The position numbers were made by a program, and so were the translations under genes. Below, piece after piece: positions 20,982-34,991 of a stretch of DNA of 64,000 nucleotides. The notes beneath the pieces are model-generated. The model did not search any database. It saw nothing but the letters and a program-made list of their open reading frames with translations, and had not been told where the DNA came from. This DNA comes from Niebla homalea (taxonomy: Eukaryota; Ascomycota; Lecanoromycetes; Lecanorales; Ramalinaceae), in assembly GCA_019925105.1 (NCBI GenBank), contig JAHGAU010000029.1, forward strand, positions 682,001 to 746,000. Direction: 5' to 3'. The first letter of the stretch is position 1; each line of letters opens with the position of its first letter.

Positions 20982-22476
20982 TTTCTTATTATTATAATTA
21001 AATATATATATTTCTTTAACCTTATTTAAGTAATTATTTAATTTAACAAAATTTTAATTAACGGTATAAAGATTTTAAACTTTAATACCGGGATAAAGGT
21101 TACTTTATAAATACCGTTAATTATTAATAAATATTAATTCTGGATTTTCTATAATATTTAAACAGGCTTTTTTTATATCCCGGAGTACTTTTGGGTATAT
21201 ATTAAATAGCTATAACGTATATTATAATTAGCTTTATTACGGTTTAATAAATAATCCGGGCCTTTTATAATATAATTCTTTATATCGATATAATAAAATA
21301 AGTAAAACCTTTTTCCTATAAAGTTATTTTCTTTTAAATTTTTTTTATATAATCCTTTTAATTAAACTTCCTATTTACTTAAAAGTTAAAGACTTTAATA
21401 TTAATATCCGGCTTTACCGTAATTTTATTTAAGTTTATTATAATTATTATATTATATAGCTTTAAGCTTTTAATTATATAAATAAATTTATATTTATATA
21501 GTATAAATTAAGTTTTATAAGTTTTTATTTATTAAAAATAAACTTTATAAGTTTATTTTAATTTTAAATAATTTATATATATAAAAATATTATAAGTTAA
21601 AAAATAAATATTATTAATAAAGTTTTTAACTTAAACCTTCTATTTTAACTTAATAAACTTTTTAATTAATAAATTATTAAAGAATAAAAATAATATAAAA
21701 GAAATAAATAATCTTTAAAGAATCCTTATTATAACGGGCTTTATTAAGCTTATTTTTTATCCTAAATTAATTAACGTAGCTTAATTACTTAAGAAACTTT
21801 TTATTTATTTAATTAAGAAAAGTAATATCCCCTTTTTCCTTAAGTTATATAATAACCTTTAATAATTTATTTTATTAAAGCTATTTATAATATTAAAAGA
21901 AAAAAACTTTATAATATACTTTTTCCCGTAACCTTATATTATATATACGCCGTTAATTAATCCTTTAAAAGCTATTTTTATTAACCGATTTCTTTTTATT
22001 CTTATTTATTAATTAAAAAGAAGTCTATAATTCTTTATATAATTATTAAGGATTTTTATTATTATCGTTTTTAGGGTTTTCCTTAATATATAAAGGAGTA
22101 TAATAAGTCTATAAGACTTTACCTTAGAATAATCCGATTTAATAAACTTTTTAAGGATAATCGTCTTCGTTTTTTTAAATTTACGTAAATAATAATTAAC
22201 GTTAAAATATATATAAAAAAGGTAAGTAAAAACCCTTTTAAACGGCAATATGATTATTAATAGGAATCTATTAAGGATTTTATTCGGTTCCGAGGCTTTA
22301 TTTTTCTTTAATTTATTAATCGCTTTAATTATTATATTTTATATTATTACCTTATTTATTAATCCGGGGTTAAGGTATATAATGTTATCGATATTATTTA
22401 AGTTAACCTTTAATAAAGGGGGGAAAAATACTCTTTTAAAAGCTTCGATTTTATTATTAAAAATATTAATTAATAT

Positions 22477-25400
22477 TGATTGATTGATTGATTTATACTA
22501 CGGATCTAGCTAAGCTAATTCCGGCGTTCCTTAACACTCGGCCATTTGGTTTTACTAATAACCGCAAAAAACCCGATATCTATAACGTTAAGAATAAAAA
22601 CCGGTATCCACTTAGCCTTTACTTACGTCTTAAGGGCTAAGAGCATCTACGGCCGTTTAAAGAGTAGGAATCCATTTATACGTTTTTTCCAAGAAAACCT
22701 ATAATATTACGACCGAATCTACTTAAAGGTTGCCTTTAAATTTATTGTTTTTCCGTTACTTTATGGGTCTATTTAATATTAAAATTTCAGAATTCCGATT
22801 ATATTATTAAATATCTTTACCGATACGTATACTATTATTACCTTATTCGTATAACTTTATTAACCGATATAGTATCGCTTTTTACGCCGCCCCGGTATTT
22901 ATAGCCCCTTTAGCCCTTTATTAGGTGCAGTTTTCCCGCCGCTATTTTTTACCCCCGGGTTAATGGCAAGGTTTCTTAATTAAATTTTTAACCACTTTCT
23001 TTATTTCCTTAGCTAGGCTAAACTATAGTAATAAGCCTATAACTATTATAAATCTGGCGGCCGCTTTAATACTTTTTTTATTAATAAGCATTTAGCGATA
23101 ATTATTAATTTTTACCTTTTTAATTAATTTCAGTTTAAGCTCCTTAAATAATAAACAGGAAATTAATACGTATACGGCGTTTTACTTTCACTATTTATAT
23201 TCATAATTAACATTAATCCGGTTACCGGTATATACGATAAAAGGAAATAAATTAAGTTATTCTTATTTATCCGGAGTTAAATTATTAACGCGTTATCGTT
23301 TTTCCTTATAATCCTATAACGTTAAAGATGCTTATTAATGATTTCATTATTATTTAACGCCGGGTACCGTCGCCCTTAAGGGATCGATTCTCTATATTTA
23401 CGTTAACGCTTTATTTACCTCTTTATAGTCTATAGGGTAATCGCCGTTAACTTTACTTTTACGGTTTTCTTTTTTTCCGTTATTTTCGCTTTAAGTAAAA
23501 GTTTATATATTCTTACGTTAACTTCTTAAACGTAAGTTAAATCGATCTCTTTTTTAATTTATTTTAGTTTAATTTCCGTAAAAAAGGTAGGTACCGTTTT
23601 TTTACGCTTTTTTATTTAAGGTTTTTTATAGTTCTAATAAATACGTTTATTTCCTATTAACGTAATTAAGTTTATATCTTTTTTAAGCTTCGTTTAAGCG
23701 ATTATTTAATCTAAGGCCAGCTTTATTAATAATATAAAGACCTTGGATTCTAATACCGGGACGGGAGTCGCTTTATATATTTTACTTATTACTCTTAAAT
23801 ATCGGTTTTAAACCTTCTATAGTTACCGGACGGGTTCTTTCCTGTATTTAAGCGTACCTTTAAATACGTGCTAAATAACTATTATATACGTTATCGTAAA
23901 CTTTATAACCGCCTGGTAAACGGTTTTAGCTTTCTATAAAATAGCTCCTTATATCGATGTTATAAAGTAAGTAAGGCCCTTCTCCTATGAAATTATCTTT
24001 TTCTGGATTTTTTTTATATAATCCTTTTAATCTAGTTTTTTATTGATTTATAGGCCAAGTACCTTAATATTAGCTTCCGGTTTTACCGTTATATTATTTA
24101 AGTCTATTATAGCTATTATATTATATAGCTTTAGGCTTTTTATTATATAGATAAGCTTATACTTATATAAAACGAATTAAGCCTTATATATCTTTATTTA
24201 TTATAAGTAGATTTTATAAGCCTATTTTAATTTTAAATAATTCATATAAGTAAACGTACTATAAGTTAAAAGGTAAATATCGTTAATAAAGCCCCTTACT
24301 TAGACCTTCTGTTTCAGCTTTATTAAGTCTTTAATAAGCGGGCCGTTAAAGAATAAGAATAAAACTAGGGAGATAAATAACCCTTAAGGAATCCCTATTA
24401 TCGTGGGCTTTATTATATTTATCTTCTATTTTAAATTAATTAATATCGCTTGGTTACTTAAGAAACTTTTTATCCAATTTACGAGGAAAGGTAAAACCCT
24501 TTTTTTCCATAAATTATATAGTAACCTTTAATAATTTACCTTATTAAATACCTTTATAATATTTAAAGAAAGAAGACTTATAACGTATTTCTTCCTATAA
24601 CTTTATACCGTATATATGTTATTAATTAAGCCTTTAAGAACCGTCTCCGTTAACCGTTTTCTTCTTACCTTTATTTATTAATCGGGGAGTAACTTATACC
24701 TTTTTATGTAATTACTTAAGATCTTTATAATTATCGTCTTTAAAGCCTTCCTTAACGTATAGAGGAGTACTATAGGTTTATACGACTTTACTTCTAAGTA
24801 ATTTAATTTAACCGGTTTCTTAAAGATAATCGTCTTAACCTCCTTAAATTTACGGGGATAATATCCTATATTAAAGTAGGCTTAAAATAAGTAAGTAAAG
24901 ATTTCTTTAAATAATAATATTACTATAAATAGGAACTTATTTAATATACCGTTAAGTCCGGGGGCCTTATCCTTCTTTAATTTATTAATCGCTTTAATTA
25001 TTATTTCTTAAGTTATTACCTTATTTATTATTATTAATTTAAAATATATTATACCGTTAATATCTATTAAGTTAGCTTCCGGTAATAAGGAAAGAACGCC
25101 CCTTTAAGAGCCTTAATCTTGCCGTTAAAGGTATTCGTTACCGTACTATTTAATCTTTTTAAGGGTAAAAACTTAAAAATAAATTTAAGTTTTTCACTCC
25201 GTTTTTATTGTATTTTATTAGCTTTTAAATATTATAAGGGGAAACCGTTAAGTTATATATTATAGCCCGGAAGTATATTTATTTAGCCTTTTAAATAATT
25301 CTTTCTTTTTCCTTTTACGCTTCCTTTAATTACTGAAACGTTTCCCGGTTTTTATATTTAATAGCTTATTTTATAAGCGCTTTTACCTTTATAATCGTTT

Positions 25401-28244
25401 TTATATATTTTTCGTTTTAATAAGTTTTAACTCTTTAAGACGGTTTTATTATTAAGATTATAACGTTAATTATTTTATTTAAAGCTTTTATTACCCGCTT
25501 TATAAAACGGTTAATTTATTCCTTATTATTAAGCCGGGGACGCTCCGTTAATTAGGATATTATTTTTACTATCTTTATTAATACTTCGGTTTCCTTAACC
25601 GTTTTTTACGCTTATTTAAACGGTAAAAACGGAGTCGCGTTAATAAACTAGTTTAAAGTCGTTTATATCGGGATATAATTTGAACCGTATTTTAAGTCCT
25701 CTTAAGGTCCGTATATTATAATTAAGTTAATAATACCTTCCGAGTTAAATATTAAGTCGATTGTAATCCTAAGTTTACGGCTTTCCTATATAATAGCTTC
25801 TTTCGGCGTTAATAGCGTAAGGTTAAATTATATAATAACTATTAATAGCTCCTTAGATTTAATATAATTAATCGTATAACCGTCCTTATTCTATTAAACG
25901 TAATAAAGATTAAAGTCCCTTACTAAGAGGTACTTACCGGGTACGGCTATAATATCTTTAAATAACGGGATTATAAAGGGTCTTTTTTTATTAACCGGTA
26001 ACGGATTATATATATTATAAATATTTAAAGTGCCCTTAATATCCCCCTTTTATACGATCCGGAGTATATATAGGTTCCCTCCGTAATAAATAACGTCTTA
26101 GCTATCTATATCTAGCCTTTTATTAATAAAGAAGTATATCCGCGTTATCTTATTACCTTTAAAAACTAAGTAAAAACCATCTCCCGGGTTGGTCGAAAAA
26201 TAAGTATACGGATTATATAACGGCTTTTATATTACTATAATATCGATATCCTTTACCTCCTTAAATTTAAATATCGGTATTACGGCTTTAACTGCTTCCC
26301 CGCGTATATTATATTGTATTACTTTTAAAAGCGTAAGTATATTAAATATCAACGTCCGTTGGGCTCTCCTTATTAACTTTTATTTATATAAACGGTTTTT
26401 CCTTAAGGTTAAGCGTTATTTATTTTAATCTTTTCACTATAATAATAATCCCGGTCGGGCGGCCGGCCTTAAAGGTTAATATTATTATAAGCTTCTTTTT
26501 CTTTACGTTATTAATTACCGTACTTTACCCTTCCCTATTTAATAAGCTCCGTTTATATTTTAAGACCGTTTTTAATTACTTTGCCGGTTTAAATTCACAT
26601 AAATTATAGCGTTAAACCTTAATTACTATCCTAGTTTCTTTATGTTAAGTCTCCTTTATTCTTATTATATACCGTAAGTTTTACGTTAAGTAACCACTAT
26701 TATTATACGCCGCGTATTTTAGCGTATTCTTCGTTAAACCCTTTATTATTAAGTTAACGTATTTATACGTATTATACCCTTTAATATATACTATATACTT
26801 TATACTATTAAGGTACCTCGTAATAATATGCCCGTACCCTTAATATTTAAAGTATTAATAAATATCCGCTGCCTGGTTTTAAGGTTTTATTAGCTTAAAA
26901 GACTTACCCTTTATTACCCCTTTATTAAGGATATTATCGTATATCCTTATTAACGTTACGCTTAAGATAACCGTAAAATATCTTTTTATATGATTAAAGG
27001 CGTTTAACCTCTTTATTATAGCGGGGAGGCTATAATTAATAATCTCCAGCCTAGGGTAGAAGATTATATTCTCCTTCTCTATCCGCTTTAAGGTGGCTTC
27101 CCCTTTTCCCCGTAAACCTTACTAGGTATATCCGTTTACCGTAATAGTAAAGGATTATTTTAATACCTTTACCGTCTTATACCCCTTTACCGGCTTATCC
27201 CTTTAACTTCTCCAGCCCCTTCCTCGCCTTTAATAAAGCTATATTAAGGAGGATATCCCCGCTTTATAATTTACGTACCGTAATAATCTGTTTTATTAAT
27301 AGCTTTCCCGTTACCTTAAACGCCTTTATTAATTATAACGGGTTTATTTTTATCGCTATACTCCTTTTTTCTTCGCCCGATAATCGTATAATTACTATCC
27401 TTATTTTCCTTAACGCTACCGTTTTCTTCCTTACCTTTATTTCCTTTATTATTAACGCCGGCGCCGCCTTCACGGCCCTTATTACCTAGCTTATCCCCGC
27501 TCCCTTCCTTAAAGTTTCCCCGTCGCTCTTTTACTTTATATATATCCTCTCTATCTCCTTTTATTTCCGTCCACCAGCATTTTTACTACCGTCCCTTAAG
27601 CTCCGCGTAACCTCTTTAATTCCCTTAAACCTCTCCCCGTTTTTACGTAAAAGTCTTTTACCCCTTATAACCCGATTTATAATATCGGCTAGGTCTTTAA
27701 CGTAATATCTTTCCATATAGTTATAAGGAGGCCTTTTAACGCCCTTACCGCTTCCTCCCCTTTTACTTCTCTTTTACGTATTTAATAATTACCTTTTTTT
27801 ATAATTTATTCCTATTTACTTGGTATCTCCTTGTCTTTACCTAGCTTTCTTTTAGTTTATATATACTTAATAAGGCCTTTTACGCCTCCGCTTACCCTTT
27901 ATCCGTCCCCGCGTACCGTCTTCGTCCCCTCCGCCCTTTATTTATTACCCTTTATAATAATACCTTTATGCGTTATACGCATCTTTTTACGTATATTTTA
28001 TTAACCATAAGCTTCCTATTTAATTTAAGGCTATTTTATCTCGTATTCATCACGTCGTTTATACGACTTATTACCGTTCCTATTAATTTAAGCCGCTTAC
28101 CCTTCCTCCCCTTCTACCCTTATTATTATTCCGCTTCCGCCTATCGCATTTAAGGTACTATCCTCACTATTACTTAAGCTATACACGCGTATATCGTTTC
28201 TGACCTCTGGGGTCCCGTTGTTCGTCGCCATCTCACGCACTTTC
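22477..28244 (-). mobile_element. Tad1-like LINE (copy 2), full length 5.8 kb
   Basis: Minus-strand LINE inserted into copy 1. Perfect 14-bp TSDs ATATTAATTAATAT at 22463-22476 and 28245-28258. The 5' end has a short leader before ATGGCGACGAACAACGGG (complement of ~28230), and the 3' end a (TGAT)n tail. The reverse transcriptase FVDD box is readable as LINDIYLLTYS on the complement near 24.25-24.29 kb. The ORF1/endonuclease half (about 26.5-28.2 kb) keeps more G+C than the RT half. All frames are broken. Confidence 0.88.
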
Positions 28245-31200
28245 ATATTAATTAATATATTATCGGGTCTTTTAAAAGGCGGGAATTTAAGGATAAACTT
28301 TGGTTTCCTACTTTATTCTTTATTATATTTTATTAACTTTTAAATATTACGAGGTAAGACCGTTAAGTTATATATTATAAATTAAAAGTATATTTATTTA
28401 ATTTTTTTAATAATTTTCTCCTTTTCTTTTTAAGTAGTTTTTAATTAATTAAGTATCTTTTAATTTTTATACTTAAAAATTTACTTTATTAATTTTTTTA
28501 CCTTTATAATCGCGGTTATATACCCTTTATTTTAATAGGTTTTAACTCTTTAAGAGGGTTTTATTATTAAGATTATTTTATCGATTATTTTATTTAATAT
28601 TTTTATTATTTATTTTATAAAGAAATTAATCCGGTCTTTATTATTTAATTAAGGGAGGTCTATAAACTATATTACCGTTTCCTCCGCTTTTATATAAAAC
28701 TTTATTTTTTTTGCCGTTTTTTACGCCCTTTTTAATAATAATAATAAGGTTATATTAATGGTTTAATTTAAGGTTATTTATATCGGTATATAATCTGAAT
28801 TATATTTTAAGTCTTTTTATAACTTATATATTATAATTACGTTAATAACCCCTTTTATATTAAAGGTTAAATTAATTGTTATTTTAAATTTATAATTTTC
28901 TTACGTAATAATCCCTTATAATATTAATAATAAAAAATTAACTTAAGCAGTAATTATTAATAAATCATCCGATTTAATATAATTTATTATATGTTTTTCT
29001 TCGTTCTATATATAATAATATAAGTTAAAGTCTTTAAGTAATATATATTTATTTAAAATAATTAAAACCTCTTTAAGTAACAGTATTATAAATAGTTCCT
29101 TTTTATTAATCAACGGCGGATTATATATATTATAAATATTAAGGTCACTTTTTAAGTTCTTTTTTTTTATAATATAGAGTATATAAAGGTTTTTACCGTA
29201 ATAAGTAATATTTTAATTATTTATATTAAGCTATTTATTTATAAAGAAGTATATTTTAATTATTTTATCCCCTTTAAAGGTTAAATAAAACCCCTTTTTC
29301 AGGTTAATAAATAAATATATATATAGGTTATATAATAATTCTTATATTATTATAATATTAATATCCTTAACTTTTTTTAACTTAAATATTGGTATTATTA
29401 CTTGAATTTTTTTATTACGGATATTATATTATATTATTTTTAAAAGCGTTAATATATTATATATTAATTTTTATAAAGGCTCTTTTATTTATATCCGTTT
29501 AAGTTACGGACTTCTTATTAAAGTTAAACGTTTTTTAATTTAATACCTTCCCGGTTATAATTAAAGACGTAAAACGGCTAGCCTTTAAGGTTAAGATTAT
29601 AAAAAGCTTTTTTTTTTACTTTATCCGTTATTATTATTTATTTTATATTATTTATTTATTTAAGTTTATATCTTAAAGCTGTTTTTAATTAACCTGCCAA
29701 ATTAATTCTATACGTATTATACCGTTGGATTTTCATAGTTATCCGGGTTTTTTTACGTTTAATTTCTTTAGCTTTGATTATATATTTAAAATCTTATATT
29801 AAATATCCCTTTTTATTATATATAATATATTTAAATATACTTTTTATAAGCCCCTTAATTATTAACTTTATATACTTATAGGTATTATAATCTTTAATAT
29901 AAATTATATTTTTTATAATATTAAAATACTTTATAATAATATATTTATAATTTTAATACTTAAAATATTAATAAATATCCGCCGTTTTATTTTATAATTA
30001 AATTATCTTAAGAAATTCCTTTTTAATAATTTTTTTATTTAAGATATTATTATATATTTTTATTAACGTTACGCTTAATATAACGGTAAAATATTTCTTT
30101 ATACGTCTTAAGGAATTAGGTCTTTTTATTACCAGAAAAAGCCTATAATTAACGATTTTAAGCCTTAAGTAAAAAACCGTATTTTCTTTTTTTATACTTT
30201 TTAATATAGTCTTTTTTCGGTTTTTATAAAACGTAATAAATATATTTTATTTATTATAACGGTAAACGATTATCTTAAAACTTTAATTAATTTATATTTT
30301 CTTTTATTAATTTAAGTTTTAAATTTCTTTAAGCTTTCTTTTATTTTTAAAGACGCTATATTAAGGAGGATATCTTTACTTTATAGTTTACGTATTATAA
30401 TAATTTATTTTATTAATAATTCCGTTATTATTTTAAAAACCTTTATTAATTATAATAAGTTTACTTTTATAATTACGTTCCTCTTTTTATTATTAAATAA
30501 ACGGATTATTATTTTTTTTTATTTTTTTTAATATAATTGCTTTTTCCTCCGTTATCCTTTTATTTTTTACCGTAAATATCCTTTTTATTATTTTTATCGT
30601 TTAATTCTTTTTTACTTAAGGGGCTACCGCCTTTATATTTTCGTTTTATATTTTTAACCTTAAGTTATTATTTTTACTTTTTATTAACGCTTTTACTCCT
30701 ACCTTTTAAAAGCCCCGTAAACGTTCTATTTCCCTTAATTTTATTTTTACCTTTATATAGAAGTCTTTTATGCATTTTAATTTAATTTATAATATCGGTT
30801 AGGTTTTTAATATAATATCTTTTTATTTTATTATAAGGAGTCTTTTTAAGGCTTTTATTGCCTCATCTACCGCCCTTTTACCCTTATTTATTAGGCGATA
30901 TACCGTCTCCGCTTTTTATCTTTAATCCCTTAAGGTTTTATCCTCTTTTTTAATTGTATTTTCTTTTTATATACCCTTAATAATATTTTTATTACGGTCT
31001 TTTTACCTTTTCTTTCCGCCCGTATCCTTTATTATTAATACCGTATTAACCTTTTTACCCCCTTATTTACCTATTATTTCCGTATTATTATTATACGTTT
31101 TACGCGCTTTAATACGTGTATTTTATTAACCTTAATTTTCTTATTTATTTTAAGCGTTATCCGGCTTATTATTATTATATTACCCGTACGTATTATCGCT

Positions 31201-31356
31201 ATTTTTATTAATATAAACCGCTTATTTATTTACGATTTTATTCTTAATTATTACGTTACTTTTATTTATCGTACTTAATATACTTCCTTTACTGTTACGA
31301 GAGCTATACGTATACGCATCGTTTTAAACCTCTGGGGTCCCTTTATTCGTCGCCAT

Positions 31357-32924
31357 CCTTTTCCTAACGATAATTTAAAAAGTTTACTTAATTAAACCGT
31401 CGTTATATTTAATAAGTCGTTTCTTAATATTTAATAATTCTATAATATATTACTTTAAAACGGTTTCTTTTAAGTATAATTATACGTTATTCCGTAATAG
31501 TTATATATTTATTATTTAAATAATATTTTTTAATTAATTAATAAAGATATATATATCCCAAAAAAGGTGTATTTCTTAAAATACTTAATTATTAAAGTTA
31601 TGTTAAAGGATTTATTTTTATAGAAAGGGTTAAAAAATCTGACGTTATTGGGATTAAAATTTATTAATTGATTTAACTAAAAGCTTTTTTATAATTATAT
31701 TATATTATTAAAAAGAAAGAACAAATTATTATTAAGATTTTAATATTATTAATATTATATAATAACGGAAATTAATTCTTAAACTATATTTTATAATTAT
31801 ATTATTTACTTTTCGGTAAAATCTATTATTTTTAACCGATTAAGCGGATTAATAAATTAAATAAAAATTACTTTTTTAATAAAAATATTTCTTATTTAAT
31901 ATAATGAATTTAGGTTAAATAAATTTAAACTAAATATATTAAATTTATTAAGCCTAAATTCCGGTTTGATGCTTAATGCCGGAAAAAATTGTTAAAATAT
32001 TAATGTTAATATAAAAGGTAAATTTGGTAGTTATTATAATAATAGAAAACTATTTAATAAAATTAATAATCTTATAGTAATAAGTTTTTAAGGACTTTAA
32101 CCGTATTAACGTAATTTAAACTTACTTGATTTTATTAAAATTGATAACGATTTATATAATAACTATAACGATAATAAAACGTTTTTAAAGTATAAAAGAT
32201 TATATTAACATAATAAAGGATTTAAAATTTAATTTTTAAAAACTAAAGTAAAGAAGAAGTAATAAACTTTATAAATTTAAAAAATTTTAACTAAAGTAAT
32301 TTACTTACGGTAAGTATAGTTTTTAAAATAAGTTATTGATTTATTGATTATTTTTAATTATTTAAATAACTTTTTTAAAAATCAAATATAAAATCGTCGT
32401 AATTATTAAGTTACCGGATTTTAATAAAGCGTTTAATTAATATATTAAAATAATAATATTAAAATCCGGTAATAATTAAGAAACTTATAATATATATACC
32501 TTTTTTATAATGCCGTTTTTAATCTTTCTCTAAAAATATTTATAAGCGAATTAAAAACAGTATTTTAAAGGATACGAAATTAATATTTCTGGTATCTTTA
32601 TAAAGGAAATATCCGTTACGGTTAATAAATTAATACTTTAATTTATATTAACGGATCTTACGATATACGTTAATATAATATTAATATAAGTAGTTATTAT
32701 TATTATTTATTAATATATAAACCAAAAAGTATAATAATGTATAAATAATAATTCTATTTAAATATAGATAGGATCCTAAGGATCATTTATCCTCTACGTA
32801 TAAAGAGTATCCTATACCTATGAATGCTCCCGCGTATCCTCCATGCTATATATACATATAACATTAATTTAATAAATTAAATTTTCTTCTTTTTTATTAA
32901 GGGAAAAGCTTAACGTTATCATTA
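31357..32924. other. RIP-mutated sequence, unassigned
   Basis: Follows the LINE copy 1 TSD. It might be the other half of the plus-strand Gypsy-A copy, but I could not align it convincingly with the complete copy. Around 32757-32870 there is a patch with more ordinary composition (GGATCCTAAGGATCATTTAT, CCCGCGTATCCTCC) that might be part of another LTR. No coding frame. Confidence 0.4.
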
Positions 32925-34666
32925 TTGATTGATTAATTTATACTACGGATCTAGCTAAGTTAATTCCGGCGTTCTTTAATAGTCGGCTATTAAGCCTTAT
33001 TAATAACCGTAGAAACTTAATATTTATAACGTTAAAATTAGAAATTAATATCTATTTAATTTTTATTTTTATTTTAAAGGATAAAAAGCGTTCATAGTTA
33101 TTTTAAAAATAATAATTTATTTATATACTTTTTTAAAGAAAACCTATAATATTATGACTAAGTCCTTTTAAGGGTTACCTTTATATTCATTACTTTTTTA
33201 TCTCTCCGTAAGTCCGTCTTATATTAATATCTTAAGTAATATCTTTAAATACTTTTACCGGTATATACGCTATTATTATCTTAATTATATTCGCTTTTTT
33301 GCCTTATTATTGCGGCCGTTTCTTTTAGGGATTTTTAACGGGCGTTTATTATCGTATCTTTCTGGCTATAAAATATATTTTCCGGTTTATATAATTACCG
33401 TGGCTAATATTTACCCTTTTCCTTCCTCTTTAGCCGGTAATAAGCCTTCTTTATCAGGTCTTTGATAACTTTTGTTTTTTTTAATAAGGTTAAATTAAAG
33501 TAATAAGCCTATAAATATTATAAACCTTACGGCCGCTTAAATATTATATTTTATAGAAAGTAGTTTAAATCAATTATTTATCCCAGCCTTTTTAATTAAT
33601 TTTATTTTTAACTCCGTAGATAAAAAATATAAAATAAATATATAAATTACGTCCTACTTCTTTTATCCATACCCGTAATTAACGTCCGCTTAAATATTAA
33701 TATACGTAATAAAAAGGAAATAAATTAATTTATTCTTATCCGTTTAAAGTTAAATTATTAATACGTTATTACCTTTCTTTATAATCCCCTAATAATAAAG
33801 GTACTTATGAATAATCTTTTTACTATTTAAGGCCGGGTACCGTCGCTTTTAAAGGATTAATCTTTTATATTTACGTTAACGTTTAATTTATTATAATATA
33901 ATTTTTAAAACAATCGTTTTTATCTTTATTTTTATAATCTTTTTAACTTTTATTTCCTTTATACCGGGTGTGAATTTATATAAATTTATATTAACTTTCT
34001 GGACATAAGTTAAATCGATTTTTTTCTTAGTTTACTTTAGCTTTATTTTAATAACAAAATAGGTATTTTATTTTCGTTTTTTTATCCGGGACTTCTTAAA
34101 ATTTAATCGCATCCGTCCGTTCCCTATAGTTACAACCGGGTATATACCTTTCTTAAGTTTTACTTAAGTAATTATTTAATTAAAAGATAGTTTAATTAAT
34201 AACATAAAAACTTCAAATTTTAATATTAAGATAGGAATTACTTTATATACGCCGTTAATTATTCTTAAATATTGGCTTTAAATCTTTTTTATTATTAAAT
34301 AAGCTTTTTCTTATATTTAAGGGTGCCTTTAAGGTTATATTAAATAACCGTAATATATATCATAGCCGGCTTTATTATCGCTTGATAAACGGTCCTGGCC
34401 TTTTATAGGGTAATCTTTTATGTTAATACCATAAAATACGTAAGACCCTTTTCTTCAGAAATTATCTTTTTTTTAAACCTTTTTTATATAATGCTTTTAA
34501 TTAAATTTTTCATCAACTTAAAAGTTAAAGACCTTAATATTGGCTTCCGGTTTTACCGCAATTTAACCTAGATTTACTATAATTATTACATTATATAGTT
34601 TCGGGCTCTTAATTATATAAAAAAATTAATATTTATACGGTATAAATTAAGCCTTATATATCTTTA
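32925..34666 (-). mobile_element. 5'-truncated LINE fragment, 1.7 kb
   Basis: 3' part of the LINE family, from a (TGAT)n tail and TACTACGGATCTAGCTAAG at 32925 up to the point matching the LINE copy 2 sequence CTTATATATCTTTAT near 24.2 kb, where it abuts an LTR end directly. RIP-mutated. No matching TSD was found at its 5' side, which suggests a rearranged junction. Confidence 0.78.
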
Positions 34667-34991
34667 TGTTAGACTGACTCCGCTGGCGGCACGCCGGCGG
34701 GACTAGTAAAAATAGGTATAGAGCACGTAACGTTACGGTCTGGATACTTAAATACTACTTTAATAAGTATATTAACAATAAAATTAATTCTTAAAGAACT
34801 TAGAAAGAATTAAGGTATAGTTTTTATTTAAAGTAAAGGCAATAGCTACCCCGCTTTACGCCGGTTAAATTATGGTTTATAAAAAACGTATATTAAAACC
34901 GTTATTAAGGCTTTTTATTAAGGCCTACTTTAACGTAATAATATTACGTATTATTATAATACCGGCGTAAAAATAACGTTAATTATTAATA
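34667..34991 (-). repeat. Gypsy-A 3' LTR (minus orientation)
   Basis: 325 bp, complement of the LTR at 17229. It runs from TGTTAGACTGACTCCGC (plus strand, i.e. element 3' end ...CTAACA) to 34991. Its first ~80 bp keep a normal composition, while the remainder is RIP-mutated. It has the same length as the LTR at 51970-52294. Confidence 0.8.

Larger units (their letters stand above)
19390..31356 (-). mobile_element. Tad1-like LINE (copy 1), split by two later LINE insertions
   Basis: Outer span of a minus-strand non-LTR retrotransposon. Its 5' end is the ATG of ORF1 (complement of 31354-31356; product begins MATNKGTPE), and its 3' end is a TGAT-type tetranucleotide tail at 19390. Removing the inserted LINEs at 20612-20981 and 22477-28244 leaves about 5.8 kb, the same length as the other full copies. 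Flanking TSD: CCTTTTCCTAACGATA at 31357-31372, matched at 19374-19389 by the same 16 bases with every C as T and G as A. Heavily RIP-mutated and non-functional. Confidence 0.82.

Noticed and set aside
22009..22483. 77-79-codon frames inside the AT-rich block
   Set aside because: Low-complexity Ile/Leu/Lys/Asn/Tyr translations of RIP-mutated LINE sequence.
27968..28153. 61-codon frame in LINE copy 2
   Set aside because: Antisense to the LINE ORF1 region and RIP-biased.
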